From assembly GCA_029948255.1 (NCBI GenBank), contig JALIZF010001447.1, positions 124,001 to 188,000 of the forward strand: a DNA stretch of 64,000 nucleotides, given 5' to 3'. Origin of the DNA: Telmatactis stephensoni. Its lineage: Eukaryota; Cnidaria; Anthozoa; Actiniaria; Isophelliidae. How positions within the stretch are numbered: the stretch's first letter is position 1; every line of letters begins with the position of its first letter. The notes under the pieces are model-generated. The model saw nothing but the letters and a program-made list of their open reading frames with translations. It had not been told where the DNA came from and did no database searches. Positions 22,656-34,198 of the stretch are shown here, in pieces. The translations under genes and the position numbers were made by a program.

Positions 22656-25600
22656 TTAAAAATTGAGATTCTTTTTGGCACTTTCCATTTTCTTTGCGTC
22701 AAACTCGCGTGTCACCCCATGAGTCACGTGACCGGAAGGCGTACCCTTTGATCGGGCACGACTGACATGAGAGATCTGATCGTCAAAAAAGATATGCGGA
22801 TTTATTGCTTTCAAGACTTCGTCCTTGGGGGCACCAGCCATGAAAAAGCATTCGTCGATCTCCAGGCCCCAATGACGTAATGTGAGCAAGGCGCGTTGTC
22901 CGACCATGGCATCACGTGACGTCACTATGTACGTTCTGATTGGACAAGACTTTGTAGATCTGTCAAACTTCTTTTGCATTCGTCCGATGGCTTCTGCAAA
23001 CGGTTTTAAAGGGCCCTGCAATTGAAAGAAGAAATGGATTAAGAAATTCAAACTAGCAACGAATATAAAGGTCGGAAATTGTTTCTGCAACGTTGCGTCA
23101 ACAGCAGTTGTGTATAAGTCCTGTGGAGGTTGCACACCACTTTGCATAAAGTAAAAGTTGCAGAAGGAGAGCTCGATTTGTTGCGTGCAACTGTTGCGGG
23201 CCTGCAGCGCGGGACATACGTATCAACGCCGTCTTACGTGTAACGTTACACAAAAAGGCTGCAGAACTAGAACTCGATTCGCGTGGTGCGCATATGTTGC
23301 AGACTTGCAGCGTCGGACATACGGATCAACGCTTGCTGTGCTGTGCGCAGTGTCACAGTAAAAAAGCTGCAGAAGTAAAATGCGATTCGCATTGCGCGCA
23401 ACTGTAGCAGATTTGCAAGGTCGGACATACGGTAAAACGCTGGGTTGCGCGCAAGGTTACAGAAATAGTTGCAGAAATAAAACTCGATTCGTGTTGCGCG
23501 CAGCTGTTGCAGGCTTGCAAGGCCAGGCATACGGTAAAATGCTGTGTTGTGCGCAATATTACAGAAGAACAGTTGCGAGAAAAGTTGCTTCGCGTGTCTA
23601 GGTCTAGGAGTGAAAAGAGTAACAATTCTTATATAGAATTCAGGAGAGTAAGCAACAATCAAATCCCGCCATCCCTCTAGCTATTTTTTACCAAAAAATC
23701 TATAAAATGATTGTATTGATAAATAGAAAGAGTAAATAAGAGAATAAATTGTCTGTGCACATTATTCAATGCACTAAGCTGCTACTTTGCAACGCAGAAG
23801 TGACGCTAATAACTATTTATGGATTGTTATTTTCTTTGCTGGATGGTCATCACTCAGGATTTTCGGTTGGAAATCACATTTGATCCCATGAATAACCATG
23901 AAGGTTAAAGGCAAGTTAAGCACTATAAACTGGTTTTGAAATTTGGATGTACTGGTTTTCATTAGATAGTTAATTCTGCATCAAGGAAGTCCATACTCGA
24001 CGTCGTTCTTATGCGTTCCCTATATCTTTAGAAATATCCGTTAACGGTTAGCTCCAAATTTGCGACAGGAGGGATAAATTAAACTATTGGTATTCATTTG
24101 TTACCCATTTCGTGCAAACGTAATTTCGAGAAAATTGACCTCAATTTTACACCACCGTGGACCGACAGACGACAAAAAGGATCACATGTGACCGTTTTGA
24201 GCCCCTGGCGTTGCGCTTTTGGTATTAAAACGTCCCGCCCAAAATCTTAGTCAAATCCCGCATCCCGCCAGGCCTATTGTGAACCCTTGACATTGTGGAG
24301 CTAGAGCGTTTGCGCGCGATGCTTTAACGAGCGGCCAGCCACCTGAATACCAACTCCTATTCACCATCTAAACACTAACCTCAGGCAAAGGAATGTGTCG
24401 TTTCTGTATCTCGTGCTCCAAGAACGCATCGAGTCCCTGTTCTTTAAAGATCCTTTCCGAGTCATCAGAAAACAGCACGGCGTCCAAGTCAAATGCAATT
24501 CGTAGCTGTGTTTCACTTGGTGAGTTCATTGGTTGAAGAGACATCACTGCTGCTGGGAATCCTTAGATAGACAATGTAAGTATATATTTAATCATAATGT
24601 TTGTTTTAAAAGGTATAATGTGATCTTCTGGTTCTTAATTGGGGGCTGAAGTGCACAGATACATGAAAAGCGAATTCATTCGTATTTTGTAGTCTTGTAC
24701 GTTTTAAAAGTAAATTGCGTTCTTTTAAGACATACATAAAGCTAAAACAATATGGAATAAAAACAACCTCCTAATACAATAGCCTTTGTTGCCGGCTCTC
24801 AATGGAAGGGGAGGGGAGGGGAGAGGATGGGGAGGGGGAGGGAGGGGAAAGCGGAGGGGAGGGGGACTGAGAAGGAGCTGGAGTCCCCCTCCCCTCCCCT
24901 TCCCTTGAAAGCCGGCAACGCAGGCTACGAATATCTCTCAAGAGGGTCGTTCACGTAGAGTGAAGTTGAAACAAGAATGCGGGACCATGATAGTCTCCTT
25001 CGCAACCACAGTTTGTGTCTTCATACAAAGTTTATAATTCCCCAAAACTCGGATCAAGAGGGAAGCTAGCTGAGATCGAGCCTCCGTCTTGCTTAGAAAC
25101 CTGTACGGAATAGACCAGTTTCGAGTTCCGTTTTGCTCAGGCTTAGCCTCGAGTCCAAGTAAAGTATTCATGAATTTAGCAAAAACCCCGTGGAATTCTA
25201 AAGTATTCTCTTTGTTTGTTCATTGCATTCCATCGGACTGTTGCTAAAATTCTATGGAATAAATTTCGCGTAATCGAGGCTTAGCCTGAACAAACAGGAA
25301 CTCGAAAATGGAGTATTGAACCAGGTTTCGCTATTTGTTCTCGGAAACTGTTTGCAAAGAGTGCTAACACAGTGCGCTTGCATGTCTTACCTCTTCGAAT
25401 GGCATCCGTTACTTCATCTTCATACGATGTTAGAAATAGAGTGATATTAAAGGCTTTAAGGTATTCTACAGGACTTGTTCCACCAGTCAAGGCCATACGA
25501 GTAATTATTAGACCTGACGATATAATAAATATATAAATATAATATAATAAATATCGACGTCTTAGGTTACGATCGCGCGTTATATACCTCTTAACCCAGG

Positions 25601-27693
25601 GGTCAAAATCAGCCTAGTCCTCAGGCTATCCCGTCTCTCGTTTCAAAATGTGACGTCACAGAGTGACTCCAAGCTTCGCGCCCGCCCCAGGACTTGCTTG
25701 CGCTCCGCGCTCGCAGAGGACGCCTGGGGACTAGGCTGGCGGTCGTGAATATTTTAGGTTACTCACGGTCACTGATACTTTTGGAAATTGGTACCACTTT
25801 GTTTCTCGCATGTTTTTATTGGTACTTTTTCGATAGAAATAATAAAAATTTCTGACGATTATCTCCATCATATAAATATCATGAAGGTTTACGATTTGCA
25901 TTTGGTTGAGTTATGCTGAAGCAGGTGAAAATATGGTTGTATGGGTGTGAGTACATTTCCTCGTAATTTTTTTTTGCTATCTCTTGCAAATGTCAAATAT
26001 TGTGGGTGAGATTCGCATAGCTCAATACTTTTAGTACTCTGATATTTCATTCTTTATTATCTCCATTTCTCCCTACCGAGACAGATTTGCAGTTTGGGGT
26101 CGTATAAAAATGACGTATTAAAAAATCTTTGATGGAATTTTGTTATTTACCGTGATGGTCAATAGATTTTTGAAGTCGTATTCCAACTTGGGCGTTGTTG
26201 TGAGACATCAAAGTAATGGCAAAAATTTCTTTTTCTTTGGGATCTCTTTCTTTTAACTTGGCATTCACATTTTCTAAGGCCTAAAAATGACATATGAAAA
26301 TGAAAGTTGATAGTATGATGTATCTAAGGTCCATTCACTAGTGGTGGGGTGGGGTGGGGGAGGGGGGTGGGGAGAGATCCCTGTATGAGGTTTACTTTAA
26401 CAAATTTGCACAATTTCAAATATGAAATTGAAAGTGAAACGGAATCGAGATTTAGGGCAAGTCAAAAACATACTATGGAATCTCTCCGCAGACACCTCTG
26501 TAATACGACCATTAGGCCACTTTCATACCGTGAAGACTGGGAACGAGTCCCTCAAATTTTGTAACATAGCTCATATAATCAGAAAGAGCACATCGAGCTA
26601 TATAAAATCCCGAAGTTTGGTGTTAATCGGGTTAATATTGAATGACTAACAGCCGTGCAAAAATGCTAGAATTTGCATTTTGTCCCTACAACCATACATT
26701 TCTTTGTAAAATCTAGCATGTTTGAACTGCTGTATCTCTTTCAATGTTTATCCGATTGACATCAAACCTCGGGATTATATATAGCTCGATGTGCTCTTTC
26801 TGACTACATAAGTTTTGTGTTGCCATCATCAAAGTTTAAGGGACTCGTACCCAGTCTTCACGGTATGAAAGTGGCTAGACCATACAAACACCTTCATAAA
26901 CCGACCATTTCAGAGTACGGACACCTTAGCTCTAAATATACGACCATCAGATACGAACGCCCAAGGCCCACAGCTTAATTCTTCATAGGTAAAGTATTTA
27001 ATTGACACCCCTGTGTCACGTACATGTCCGTATTAAAGAGGGTCAATTTTGAAAAGAAAACATGAAACTGGTATATGGAAACCAATTTTCTTGGAGATTC
27101 TGGAAACTAATTTCTTGGAGATATTTCAAAAGATTCTTATAGGAAAATGTTTTATGGTCAAAATACACTGTACTCGCGATCTCTGACCTTGATGAACGGA
27201 AATGCCGCTCCAGGTTGAAGGAGGTTGTCTTCTCGGCTGACTTGAAGCTTGATGTAGTCTTCTAGACCCTGTTCAACAAATAAATCGTTTTCCTCTTCCA
27301 GATTAAACAACGCCCGTGAAGAAACAGCAACATTAATAGTCTTGGTTGCATCTGTCCCCTGTTGGACGAAATAGACACGAATGGCGTATTGGGACGACTA
27401 TAAATTTAATGAATAAAAGGGTTTTATTTTGATATTATGGAAAATTACCTTCATCAATAGGGAACTTAATAAAAGCTTGATAACATAGCTGAATATTTTA
27501 AAATCAATTTTAATTTATTGCTAAAGAATTAAAGCTGACTCGAAAGATCGAAATTGTTGCCACGATTTCTTGCTATTTAATATCTTACCGGTAAGCATCG
27601 TTTCAGTTTCGCACTAGCAGACTCATTCTGAGGAGATTCACTTCGATGTATATTCTCGGACGGACCTTCGGTGCTCGTCGTCGATGAAGACAT
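22656..27693 (-). CDS. NT5C1A-like: Cytosolic 5'-nucleotidase I (cN-I, NT5C1A/B type), complete, six exons
   Basis: Exons are 27693-27589, 27358-27188, 26280-26151, 25513-25391, 24561-24380 and 23015-22656, all with GT/AG and matching phases (0, 0, 1, 1, 0). They encode 356 residues, close to the roughly 370 of vertebrate cN-IA. Family hallmarks run in order: [13 protein letters not shown] (N-terminal block), [41 protein letters not shown], then the HAD-type catalytic segments. Motif I is [15 protein letters not shown] with D201 and D203, motif II is YIVTSRD (T269), motif III is GAPK (K301), and the acidic pair is FFDDQ (D315, D316). The enzyme hydrolyses AMP (and dAMP/IMP) to the nucleoside and phosphate in the cytosol. 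The usual motif I is FDGDAVLFS; here Gly is replaced by Leu. The N-terminal 35 residues are Ser/Thr-rich and probably disordered. NT5C1A and NT5C1B cannot be distinguished here. Confidence 0.93.
23155..23600. repeat. Four tandem ~105-bp units in NT5C1 intron 5
   Basis: Units are marked by CTCGATTYG, GTTGCGCGCAACTGTTGCAG, a GTCGGACATACGG(A/T)-AA-CGC block and a TTACAGAA spacer, with starts near 23170, 23272, 23379 and 23483. The units are GC-richer than their surroundings. ORFs in both strands here are by-products of the array. Confidence 0.75.
24785..24926. mobile_element. Foldback element with purine-rich arms
   Basis: Ends GTTGCCGGCTYTCAA and its reverse complement TTGAAAGCCGGCAACGCAGG enclose long GGGGA-rich runs on one arm and CCCCT runs on the other. 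Repeated G3-5 runs (24808-24866) could form a G-quadruplex. Lies in intron 4 of NT5C1. Confidence 0.65.
25113..25313. mobile_element. Foldback element in NT5C1 intron 4
   Basis: CAGTTTCGAGTTCCGTTTTG with CTCAGGCTTAGCCTCGA is matched in reverse complement by 25274-25313. Confidence 0.65.
25609..25740. mobile_element. Foldback element with CAGCCTAGTCCTCAGGC ends
   Basis: Left end CAGCCTAGTCCTCAGGC and right end GCCTGGGGACTAGGCTGG are inverted repeats, with a GC-rich core. A similar CTAGCCTCGTCCCCAGGCT occurs at about 30918. Located in NT5C1 intron 3. Confidence 0.6.
26513..26877. mobile_element. Foldback MITE with ~110-bp arms in NT5C1 intron 2
   Basis: The left arm starts TAGGCCACTTTCATACCGTG and includes AAAGAGCACATCGAGCTAT. 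The same blocks occur reverse-complemented up to 26877 (ATAGCTCGATGTGCTCTTT, CACGGTATGAAAGTGGCTA). Non-coding loop. Confidence 0.8.
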
Positions 27694-28524
27694 CGTTTGG
27701 TTATGCTTTTAAACTGAATTCGGACTCAGCTGGTCAATACAATACCGACGTCGGTCGATCGACGTGACCTTCAAAAGTCACGCAACCAAATCAGGGATTT
27801 CTTTTTAAAATTGTGTAAATGTGAAGTTGTCAACTAAAGACGTGTACTCCACTCACATTATTACACCAAAGCAAAAGCTTTTAAACTGAAACTTTTGGTT
27901 TTGTTTTAGTAGCTAGCAAGAGCGTAACTAATTTTGCCACATCGCTTTCGTGGTGTTGCGTGACTACAAGGGTATTCCCCGTCTGCAGTCTCATGACCAT
28001 GATCTGTCTTGTCACATCCCACACAACAAAGCCTGTCAATCAGTTTTCTTTGGATTTACCCCTAGCGATGATTTCCACGAAAAAAGGGAAATATTCTCTC
28101 TGGGAGAACTTGTATGCATAATATGGCTTCTGAAACGAAATACTGCTAACACGTTAATTAAGTTTAAACTAGAACTTGAATAAGCATTTACGTGCATGAA
28201 GCTTGATTGTAATTTTATCTAAAACTTTATAGTACAAACAGTTGCATTTTAATCCATTTGTTTAATTTATTATTCAATGTAAATTTTATGATATCAATTT
28301 GTATTTTGTTTACATTGGGGAGCATCAATACACGTATGCATGTATACTGTACAATTAACTTCAGGGGAATTGAAAAACTTCGCACTCCGTAATCAAAGTG
28401 AAGAATTAATATCACCTATTTTATTTATTTATCTATCTATTCATTTTTCATATATTTATTAATTTAATTAATTAAGTTATTCATTTATTTATTTATTTAC
28501 TAATTCATTCATTCATTCTTAAAA
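27694..28524. other. Intergenic region upstream of NT5C1
   Basis: Presumed NT5C1 promoter side on the right of exon 1; no convincing core element. Low-complexity TTTATTTA/ATTCATTC tracts lie at 28415-28520. Confidence 0.35.
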
Positions 28525-28905
28525 TAGACTAGGCGCAAAACTGAAAATGTCGATCGCAAAAAGTGCAGAAGGCATTTTAGGGTAGAAGCTGATAACATAA
28601 CTATTCTAAACTAATTTTTCATGCTGAATCCGAATATGACTGTTACCAAGACGTACTCTGTAATCTTATACGTGTAAATGACGTATTTTGTGAATTGCTA
28701 CAGTCATTCCTACGTACTTTATAGCTTGTTTCATGCAATTCCAAAAGTTCCTAAACTTAAAAACAATGACCACAGCTGGAAAGAGCACATCAAAATCAGT
28801 AAAACTGTGAAGTTTGAAGGATGTAAGGTGAAAAACCAAGGAGATGTGAATTTTCAAAAATCGAAATTTAATTTGTTGGTATCTCTTGCATAAATACAAA
28901 ATTTA
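28525..28905 (+). mobile_element. TAGACTAGGCG foldback family, single arm copy
   Basis: Starts TAGACTAGGCGCAAAACTGA and ends at a TATCTCTTGCATAAATACAA block. It matches 31045-31443 base for base over long stretches, and 32365-32590; inverted matches are at 33433-33774 and 58829-59231. Confidence 0.8.
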
Positions 28906-28967
28906 GATTTTGAATTCAAAAAGTTTTACAGTGTATATAACAAGACAAACAAAAGAACATCTTGAAA

Positions 28968-29042
28968 TTTTAGTCTCGTCACGATCACGCTACGCGAATC
29001 CTCCCGGCCCCAAAACGTTTGTGGGGAGAACGAGACTAAAAC
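28968..29042. repeat. Short foldback (TTTTAGTCTCG ends)
   Basis: TTTTAGTCTCG and CGAGACTAAAA bound a 50-bp GC-rich core. A very small inverted-repeat element. Confidence 0.45.
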
Positions 29043-29539
29043 ATGGCTGCGAAGGAGACCAGTGAAAAAGCTTTAGATTTACGTCCGACAAAACTTCAAA
29101 AACTGTGTTTTTGTCTCTTAAAAATATTGTTCCTTTCTTACTCCTCACACTCTTTGGTAATGAAAATCTATTAAGTGTTTAAGGTTTAAGATATTTGTAA
29201 AGATAATACTTTTTAATAAATGACATGCATGAAAGTCGCCTTTGTCAATATAAAATCAGCAATGGATCGATCTTAAAACACGTTAAAAGATAGTAACTTG
29301 CCTTTAGCCTTCGCTGATAATGCTTCAGGATTATCACAGCAGGCGGGAAATGTGTCTTTCAATCGAAAACCCTCTCAGCTATTGTCATCCAGCAAAGAAA
29401 AATCAAAATCCATAAACAATCGTTAGAGTCATTTCTGCGTTCAAAGCAGCTTCATACAGGCACTGCATATCCACGGCAAATTTATTCTTTTATTTACTAT
29501 CTCCTATCTCCATCTATGGTAGAATTATTCTCAGACAAC

Positions 29540-30373
29540 CATTTTGATCCACCTTACATCCTTCAAACTTCAAATTCCGTTCAGCATCCCTACTCGCTGG
29601 TATCAGCGTTGGTGGCTACAGCATTGCTCCAGTCGCCGAAGTACGTAACTTGGGCGTCACCTTTGACAAGAATCTGTGTATGGATACACACGTCACCAAC
29701 ATCTGTAAGAGTGCTTTTCTGGCCATTAGAGATATTGGTCGAATTAGGCGTTACCTTGATCAGTCTACGACAGAACGTCTTGTACACGCCTTCGTTTCAT
29801 CGCGCCTGGATTACTGTAACAGTATTCTTCTTGGTCTTCCTGCCTATCTCATCGACCGGCTGCAGAAAGTACAGAACACCGCCGCAAGGCTCGTCTCCCG
29901 ATCTAAACGCTCTGACAGTGTTACACCAATTCTTAAGAAATTACACTGGCTCCCTGTTTCTGAAAGAATCGAATTCAAAATCCTCCTTTTAACGTACAAG
30001 TGCCTTCATGGACTCGCCCCAAAGTACCTTTCTGACCTTCTCAAGCCGTATAAGCCCAGCCGTTTACTGCGTTCCTCTTCAAAGCTTCTTCTCGAAGAAC
30101 CAGGTTCAAGAACTTCTACCTTTGGCAAAAGATCCTTTTCACTGGCTGCACCTTCCCTTTGGAACAATCTACCGGACACTGTGAAACATGCTATCTCTCT
30201 GGCTTCCTTTAAATCTCAACTGAAAACATTCCTGTTTATCAGGAACGTATAATCAAATGGTATTTCGTTAAACTTCAAGAATCTGTAATTCTATCTGGCC
30301 TAATGTAAAGAGCATCGAGACTTTTGTATGATGCGCTTTGAAGAACCATTTATTATTATTATTATTATTATTG
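29540..30373 (+). pseudogene. 5'-truncated CR1/L2-like LINE, reverse-transcriptase C-terminus
   Basis: The main frame 29650-30252 encodes GVTFDKNLCMDTHVTNICKS, RLDYCNSILLGLP, LQKVQNTAARLVSR, ILKKLHWLPVSERIEFKI, LLTYKCLHGLAPKYLSDLL and a SLWNNLPDTVKHA tail. These are the standard thumb/C-terminal motifs of jockey/CR1/L2-type non-LTR retrotransposon RTs. The preceding 100 bp continue the protein in another frame (SNFKFRSASLLAGISVGG, then VAEVRNLGV), so there is a frameshift near 29640. No catalytic YADD region or endonuclease remains. The copy ends in a (TTA)n tail at 30345-30373, typical of a 3' LINE end. Confidence 0.85.
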
Positions 30374-31044
30374 ATTGGTCCTGTTATTTCCCTGAGGACC
30401 GGTGGAACAAAGATATTAGCATCACAATGAAACTTCGCCGAATAGACTACCCCGATAAGTCATTAAAATTATTAAGTGTCTAGGTAGCGCAGCGTCTAAG
30501 GTGATATCTAAAGGTATGGATTAGGGTCCGGATATCGTCTCCCTCCCTGGCCTTCGGGCTAAGATAACTGTAATATGTAGCGCCGGGATAGCGTGGATGG
30601 GGCCGAAATCTTCATCCGTAACGTAAGTCGATTCGATGTCTCAGCTTCTATTGAATGTCTCGGGAGAATCGTCCCAAAATTTATTTTTCCTCGTATTTTT
30701 TTCTTTTTTTTTTTATTTCATTTTGTTTCTTGGTGTCCGGGGGGTGCCTTTTTAGGAGTTACAGGTTCGAGCCTCGTCGATAACAGAATTTTTTTTCTTT
30801 TTCTTTTTCTTTTCGGGTTTTTTTTTTTTTTTTTTTCGTTCTTTTTGAACACAAAAACAAGTGTTCACCCATTTATTTTATAATTGTACATGTTTTTATT
30901 TTATAAATCTCGTCCCCTAGCCTCGTCCCCAGGCTACATTATGGCGACACGGCCATACTGACGTCACGCTTCGAATGGGCGCCACCGTCAATAGCTTTAG
31001 TTTGACTGTTTTGCTGCTTTCAAAGACTGTGAATTTTAGACCGT
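30374..31044. other. Low-complexity and SINE-like DNA
   Basis: Contains TAGCGCAGCG and GGGATAGCGTGGAT (box-A-like), CGATTCGATGTC and GGTTCGAGCCTCG (box-B-like), and T-rich runs at 30695-30720 and 30790-30840. The box spacing does not make a convincing tRNA or SINE head. No protein gene. Confidence 0.35.
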
Positions 31045-31443
31045 TAGACTAGGCGCAAAACTGAAAAAGTCGATCGCAAAAAGTGCAGAAGGCATTTTAG
31101 GGTAGAAGCTGATAACATAACTATTCTAAACTAATTTTTCATGCTGAATCCGAATATGACAGTTACCAAGACGTATTCTGTAATCGGTTATACGTGTAAA
31201 TGACGTATTTTGTGAATTGCTACAGTCATTTCATATACTATATTTCATTTCATGTAATTCCAAAAGTTCCCAAACTTAAAACTAACAGTGACCATAGCTG
31301 GAAAGAGCACATCAAAATTAGAAAAAAAGGTGAAGTTTGAAGGATATAAGTTGAAAAACCAAGGAGCTCGAGATACGAATTTTCAAAAAATCGAAATTTG
31401 TTGGTATCTTTTGCATAACAACAAGTGTTTTTCATACAAAATT
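31045..31443 (+). mobile_element. TAGACTAGGCG foldback family copy, interrupted
   Basis: Left arm and centre of the family up to TTTTTCATACAAAAT, then cut by the element beginning at 31447. The arm closely matches 28525-28905. Confidence 0.75.
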
Positions 31444-31446
31444 TTT

Positions 31447-32144
31447 TCGCCTACGGCTCGTGTTTTTCCAGCTGCGCTCTCTCGTGTTCTCCCAACATCA
31501 CGCGTGTTTAGATCAGGCTAGGCTATATAAACACGGAAAACCGTTTTATATTTCTTAAGTCAAGTCGCTGCTACACCTGCGAAGGAAACATATGTAGGCA
31601 AAAAGGACAGATCACTTTATCAAGTCGCTGCTACACCTGCGAAGGAAACAATATATGCAAAAAGGAAAGATGAAGAACTATTTGACTTACACACTGGCAT
31701 GAAGGAGTCTCCTAATGGACAAGGCTGGTGAGTTTTCTTTTCTTTTCTATGAAAATTTCACGGTCAAATTAGATCACAGACAGCACCAAGACCGAAGGCG
31801 ATTAATTGAGATGACTTTTAATCGCTAGCGAAAAACAAGACTCTCTTCAACTGAAAACTTTGAACGAAAACTTTATTGTAAAACAAGTAGTACTGCAAAA
31901 ATAGATGAAAGGTAGATGTAGACATCAATGACACCTCTACTATTGCGAATATCCTGAATGTGTTTATAAATATGAATACAATCGATTTTGTTGATATCGA
32001 TTCCGTCGATTCCGATCGAAAGATATATTGATAATTAAGAAATATAAAACGGTTTTCCGTGTTTATATAGCCTGATCTGATCTAAACACGCGTGATATTG
32101 GGAGAACACGAGAGAGCGTAGGGAAAGCACGAGCCGTAGGCGAG
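31447..32144. mobile_element. Non-autonomous element, ~112-bp terminal inverted repeats
   Basis: The left TIR runs TCGCCTACGGCTCGTG... to ...AAACACGGAAAACCGTTTTA. The right TIR (32040-32144) is its reverse complement with a few substitutions. Inside is a 61-bp direct duplication at 31559-31680 (TCAAGTCGCTGCTACACCTG in both). It inserted into the foldback element at 31045. Confidence 0.8.
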
Positions 32145-32364
32145 AAACATAACTATTGTAAGTAAACCAGTAGAGTTTTTTCGTATCCTTTGTATTTCAC
32201 ATTTGAAATACATAACGTGAAATTTTTCATGCAAATTAGAACACAGGGACCCCAGACAATAGCAGTACCGATCATAGAAATTCTCGTAGATGGAATACAA
32301 ACTAATTTTAGATATGGTAACTAATTAAATCGCTTTTTCAACGAAATTTAATAGAAACGCCATA

Positions 32365-33774
32365 TAGACTAGGCGCAAAACTGAAAAAGTCGATCACAAA
32401 AAGTGCAGAAGGCATTTTGGGGTAGAGGCTGGTAACATAACTAATCTATGTAATTCTAAAAATTTCCAAACTTAAAAACAATTACCATAGCTGGAAAGAG
32501 CATATCAAAATCAGTAAAACTGTGAAGTTTGAAGGATATAAGTTGAAAAATCAAGGAGATTTTTCAAATTATGAATTCAATTTTTCTAAGTGACCAGTTT
32601 GAAAGGTACCGTCTAGAGGAGTTCAAATCTGAAAACCGTTTTACGATAGCATCAATATTTGATGAGTTATGAGAAATTCAATAATGGACAAACCACCCCT
32701 CCCCCCTCACCCAATTTCTTTAGGAAGATTTAGAAAAAGAAACCTCTTGGTAAATTTTTTTCTGTAATGATTTAAATCAGTCTATTTTTGCCTTAAAATA
32801 CTATACTAAATGTTTTCTAAAATCGTATGATTTCCGAATTTTGAATTTCGTTCTGAATGTGGAGATATTAAGGAAAGTTTCATCATGACGTCATATGATG
32901 ACGTCACAAGATTTTAACTTTTTGTTTAAAACAGACAATAAGAGGTTGTTCCCAAATGTGTGTCGCATCTTTTCGTGCTAGACAAGTACTACATATGTAA
33001 ATTGTATTTGGTCTTGATACAACGATAGAAATATACAAAAATAATTAATTTTGAAATTCCTCAATGATATGACGTCATCAACAGCAACTAAAATTTAAAA
33101 AATTATATCTTCTCACATATTTATGCTATCAACAATCTGTTTCGGCATACATCTCCTCGTTATCTAGTCTTTCATTTTGCTTACATAAATGTAGATTAAT
33201 CCTTGTTTGTAACATCATCAAAAAGTTGCAACATTTCTGGTGACGTCATAATATCGACATTTTCTGTCAAACGTCAATCAAAATGTTGCGGCGTACAGTG
33301 TCTCGCAATAGCCAAAGTTTAGTCCAGAAACTCCTTTTCGGTCAAAAGATATAAGGAAATATATGTTTTTGTCACCCTGTGATGAGACAATTGGGGGGGG
33401 GGGGGGGGGGGGGTTGGCCAAGTGTTTTCATACAAAATTTCGTTTTTTGAAAATTCGTATCTCCTCGATTTTTTAACTTACATCCTTCAAACTTCACAGT
33501 TTTACTGATTTTGATGTGCTCTTTCCAGCTATGGTCATCGTTTTTAAGTTTGGGAACTTTTGGAATTACATGAAAAAGCCGTTAGTAGAAATGACTGCAA
33601 CAATTCACAAAATACGTCATTTACACGTATAAGATTGCAGAATACGACTTGGTAACAGTCATATTCGGATTCAGCATGAAAAATCAGTTAAGAATAGCTA
33701 TGCTACCAGCCTCTACCCCAAAATGCCTTCAGGTGTCTGATTTTTCGAAAATTCGCCTTGTCTAGTTCCTGTGT
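32365..33774. mobile_element. Full-length TAGACTAGGCG foldback element (~1.4 kb)
   Basis: Left end TAGACTAGGCGCAAAACTGA; the right end reads CGCCTTGTCTA. The arms share the blocks GCATTTTGGGGTAGAGGCTG, AAAGAGCATATCAAAATCAG and GTGAAGTTTGAAGGAT in inverted order over 220-340 bp. The internal 840 bp holds several TGACGTCA/ATGACGTCAT motifs (32885-33250) and a 21-G run, but no ORF. The element is non-autonomous. Confidence 0.75.
33393..33413 (+). repeat. Poly-G run of 21
   Basis: Uninterrupted G homopolymer inside the foldback element; prone to quadruplex formation and to length error in sequencing. Confidence 0.9.
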
Positions 33775-34198
33775 TCTAATTTGCATGTAAAGTTTCACCC
33801 TATAAAATTCACATGTGAAATACAAAGGATTCGAAAAAACTCTAGTCAATAAAGTTACAATTAACTACCTAACTGCGTAAGTTTCCAGGAAATTAATAGC
33901 AATGACAAACTTGAAAATTAAGAACCAATAAATAGAAATCTAGTAAATTGTATTATATTGCTAGTAGCGAGTAGCGTGGTCGAGTTCTAACAGCTCCGTT
34001 AGAAATTTCAATTTACGCAAAAGCAAGCCCAGCTTAAAGCGTCGAAATGCATTTGTACAAGTACTTAAATACTTTGGTTACTTGTTGACCCGAACAGGCG
34101 AGACAATTGGTGTCTTTAAGCGAAGGAAATCTATCTTTATGTTTTTTAGTTTCAAAAAGTTATTTTGACTACTCTAACTTAAAGATTAATACTACAAG

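Larger units (their letters stand above)
32160..33862. mobile_element. Outer inverted-repeat element enclosing a foldback copy
   Basis: The block AGAGTTTTTTCGTATCCTTT plus ATTTCACATTTGAAATACA and GCAAATTAGAACACAGG (32170-32250) recurs reverse-complemented at 33776-33845. Between them lies the complete TAGACTAGGCG element, i.e. nested insertion. Confidence 0.6.

Noticed and set aside
22656..23147. Reading of the last NT5C1 exon as a 163-residue gene starting at 23147
   Set aside because: The first ~44 residues are intron; the GCAG acceptor at 23016-23017 and family alignment start the exon at GPLKPF.
30480..30780. Possible tRNA or SINE head (box A-like at 30484 and 30583, box B-like at 30630 and 30764)
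   Set aside because: Spacing and stem pairing do not give a cloverleaf, and no body or tail is shared with the clear SINE at 63301-63555.
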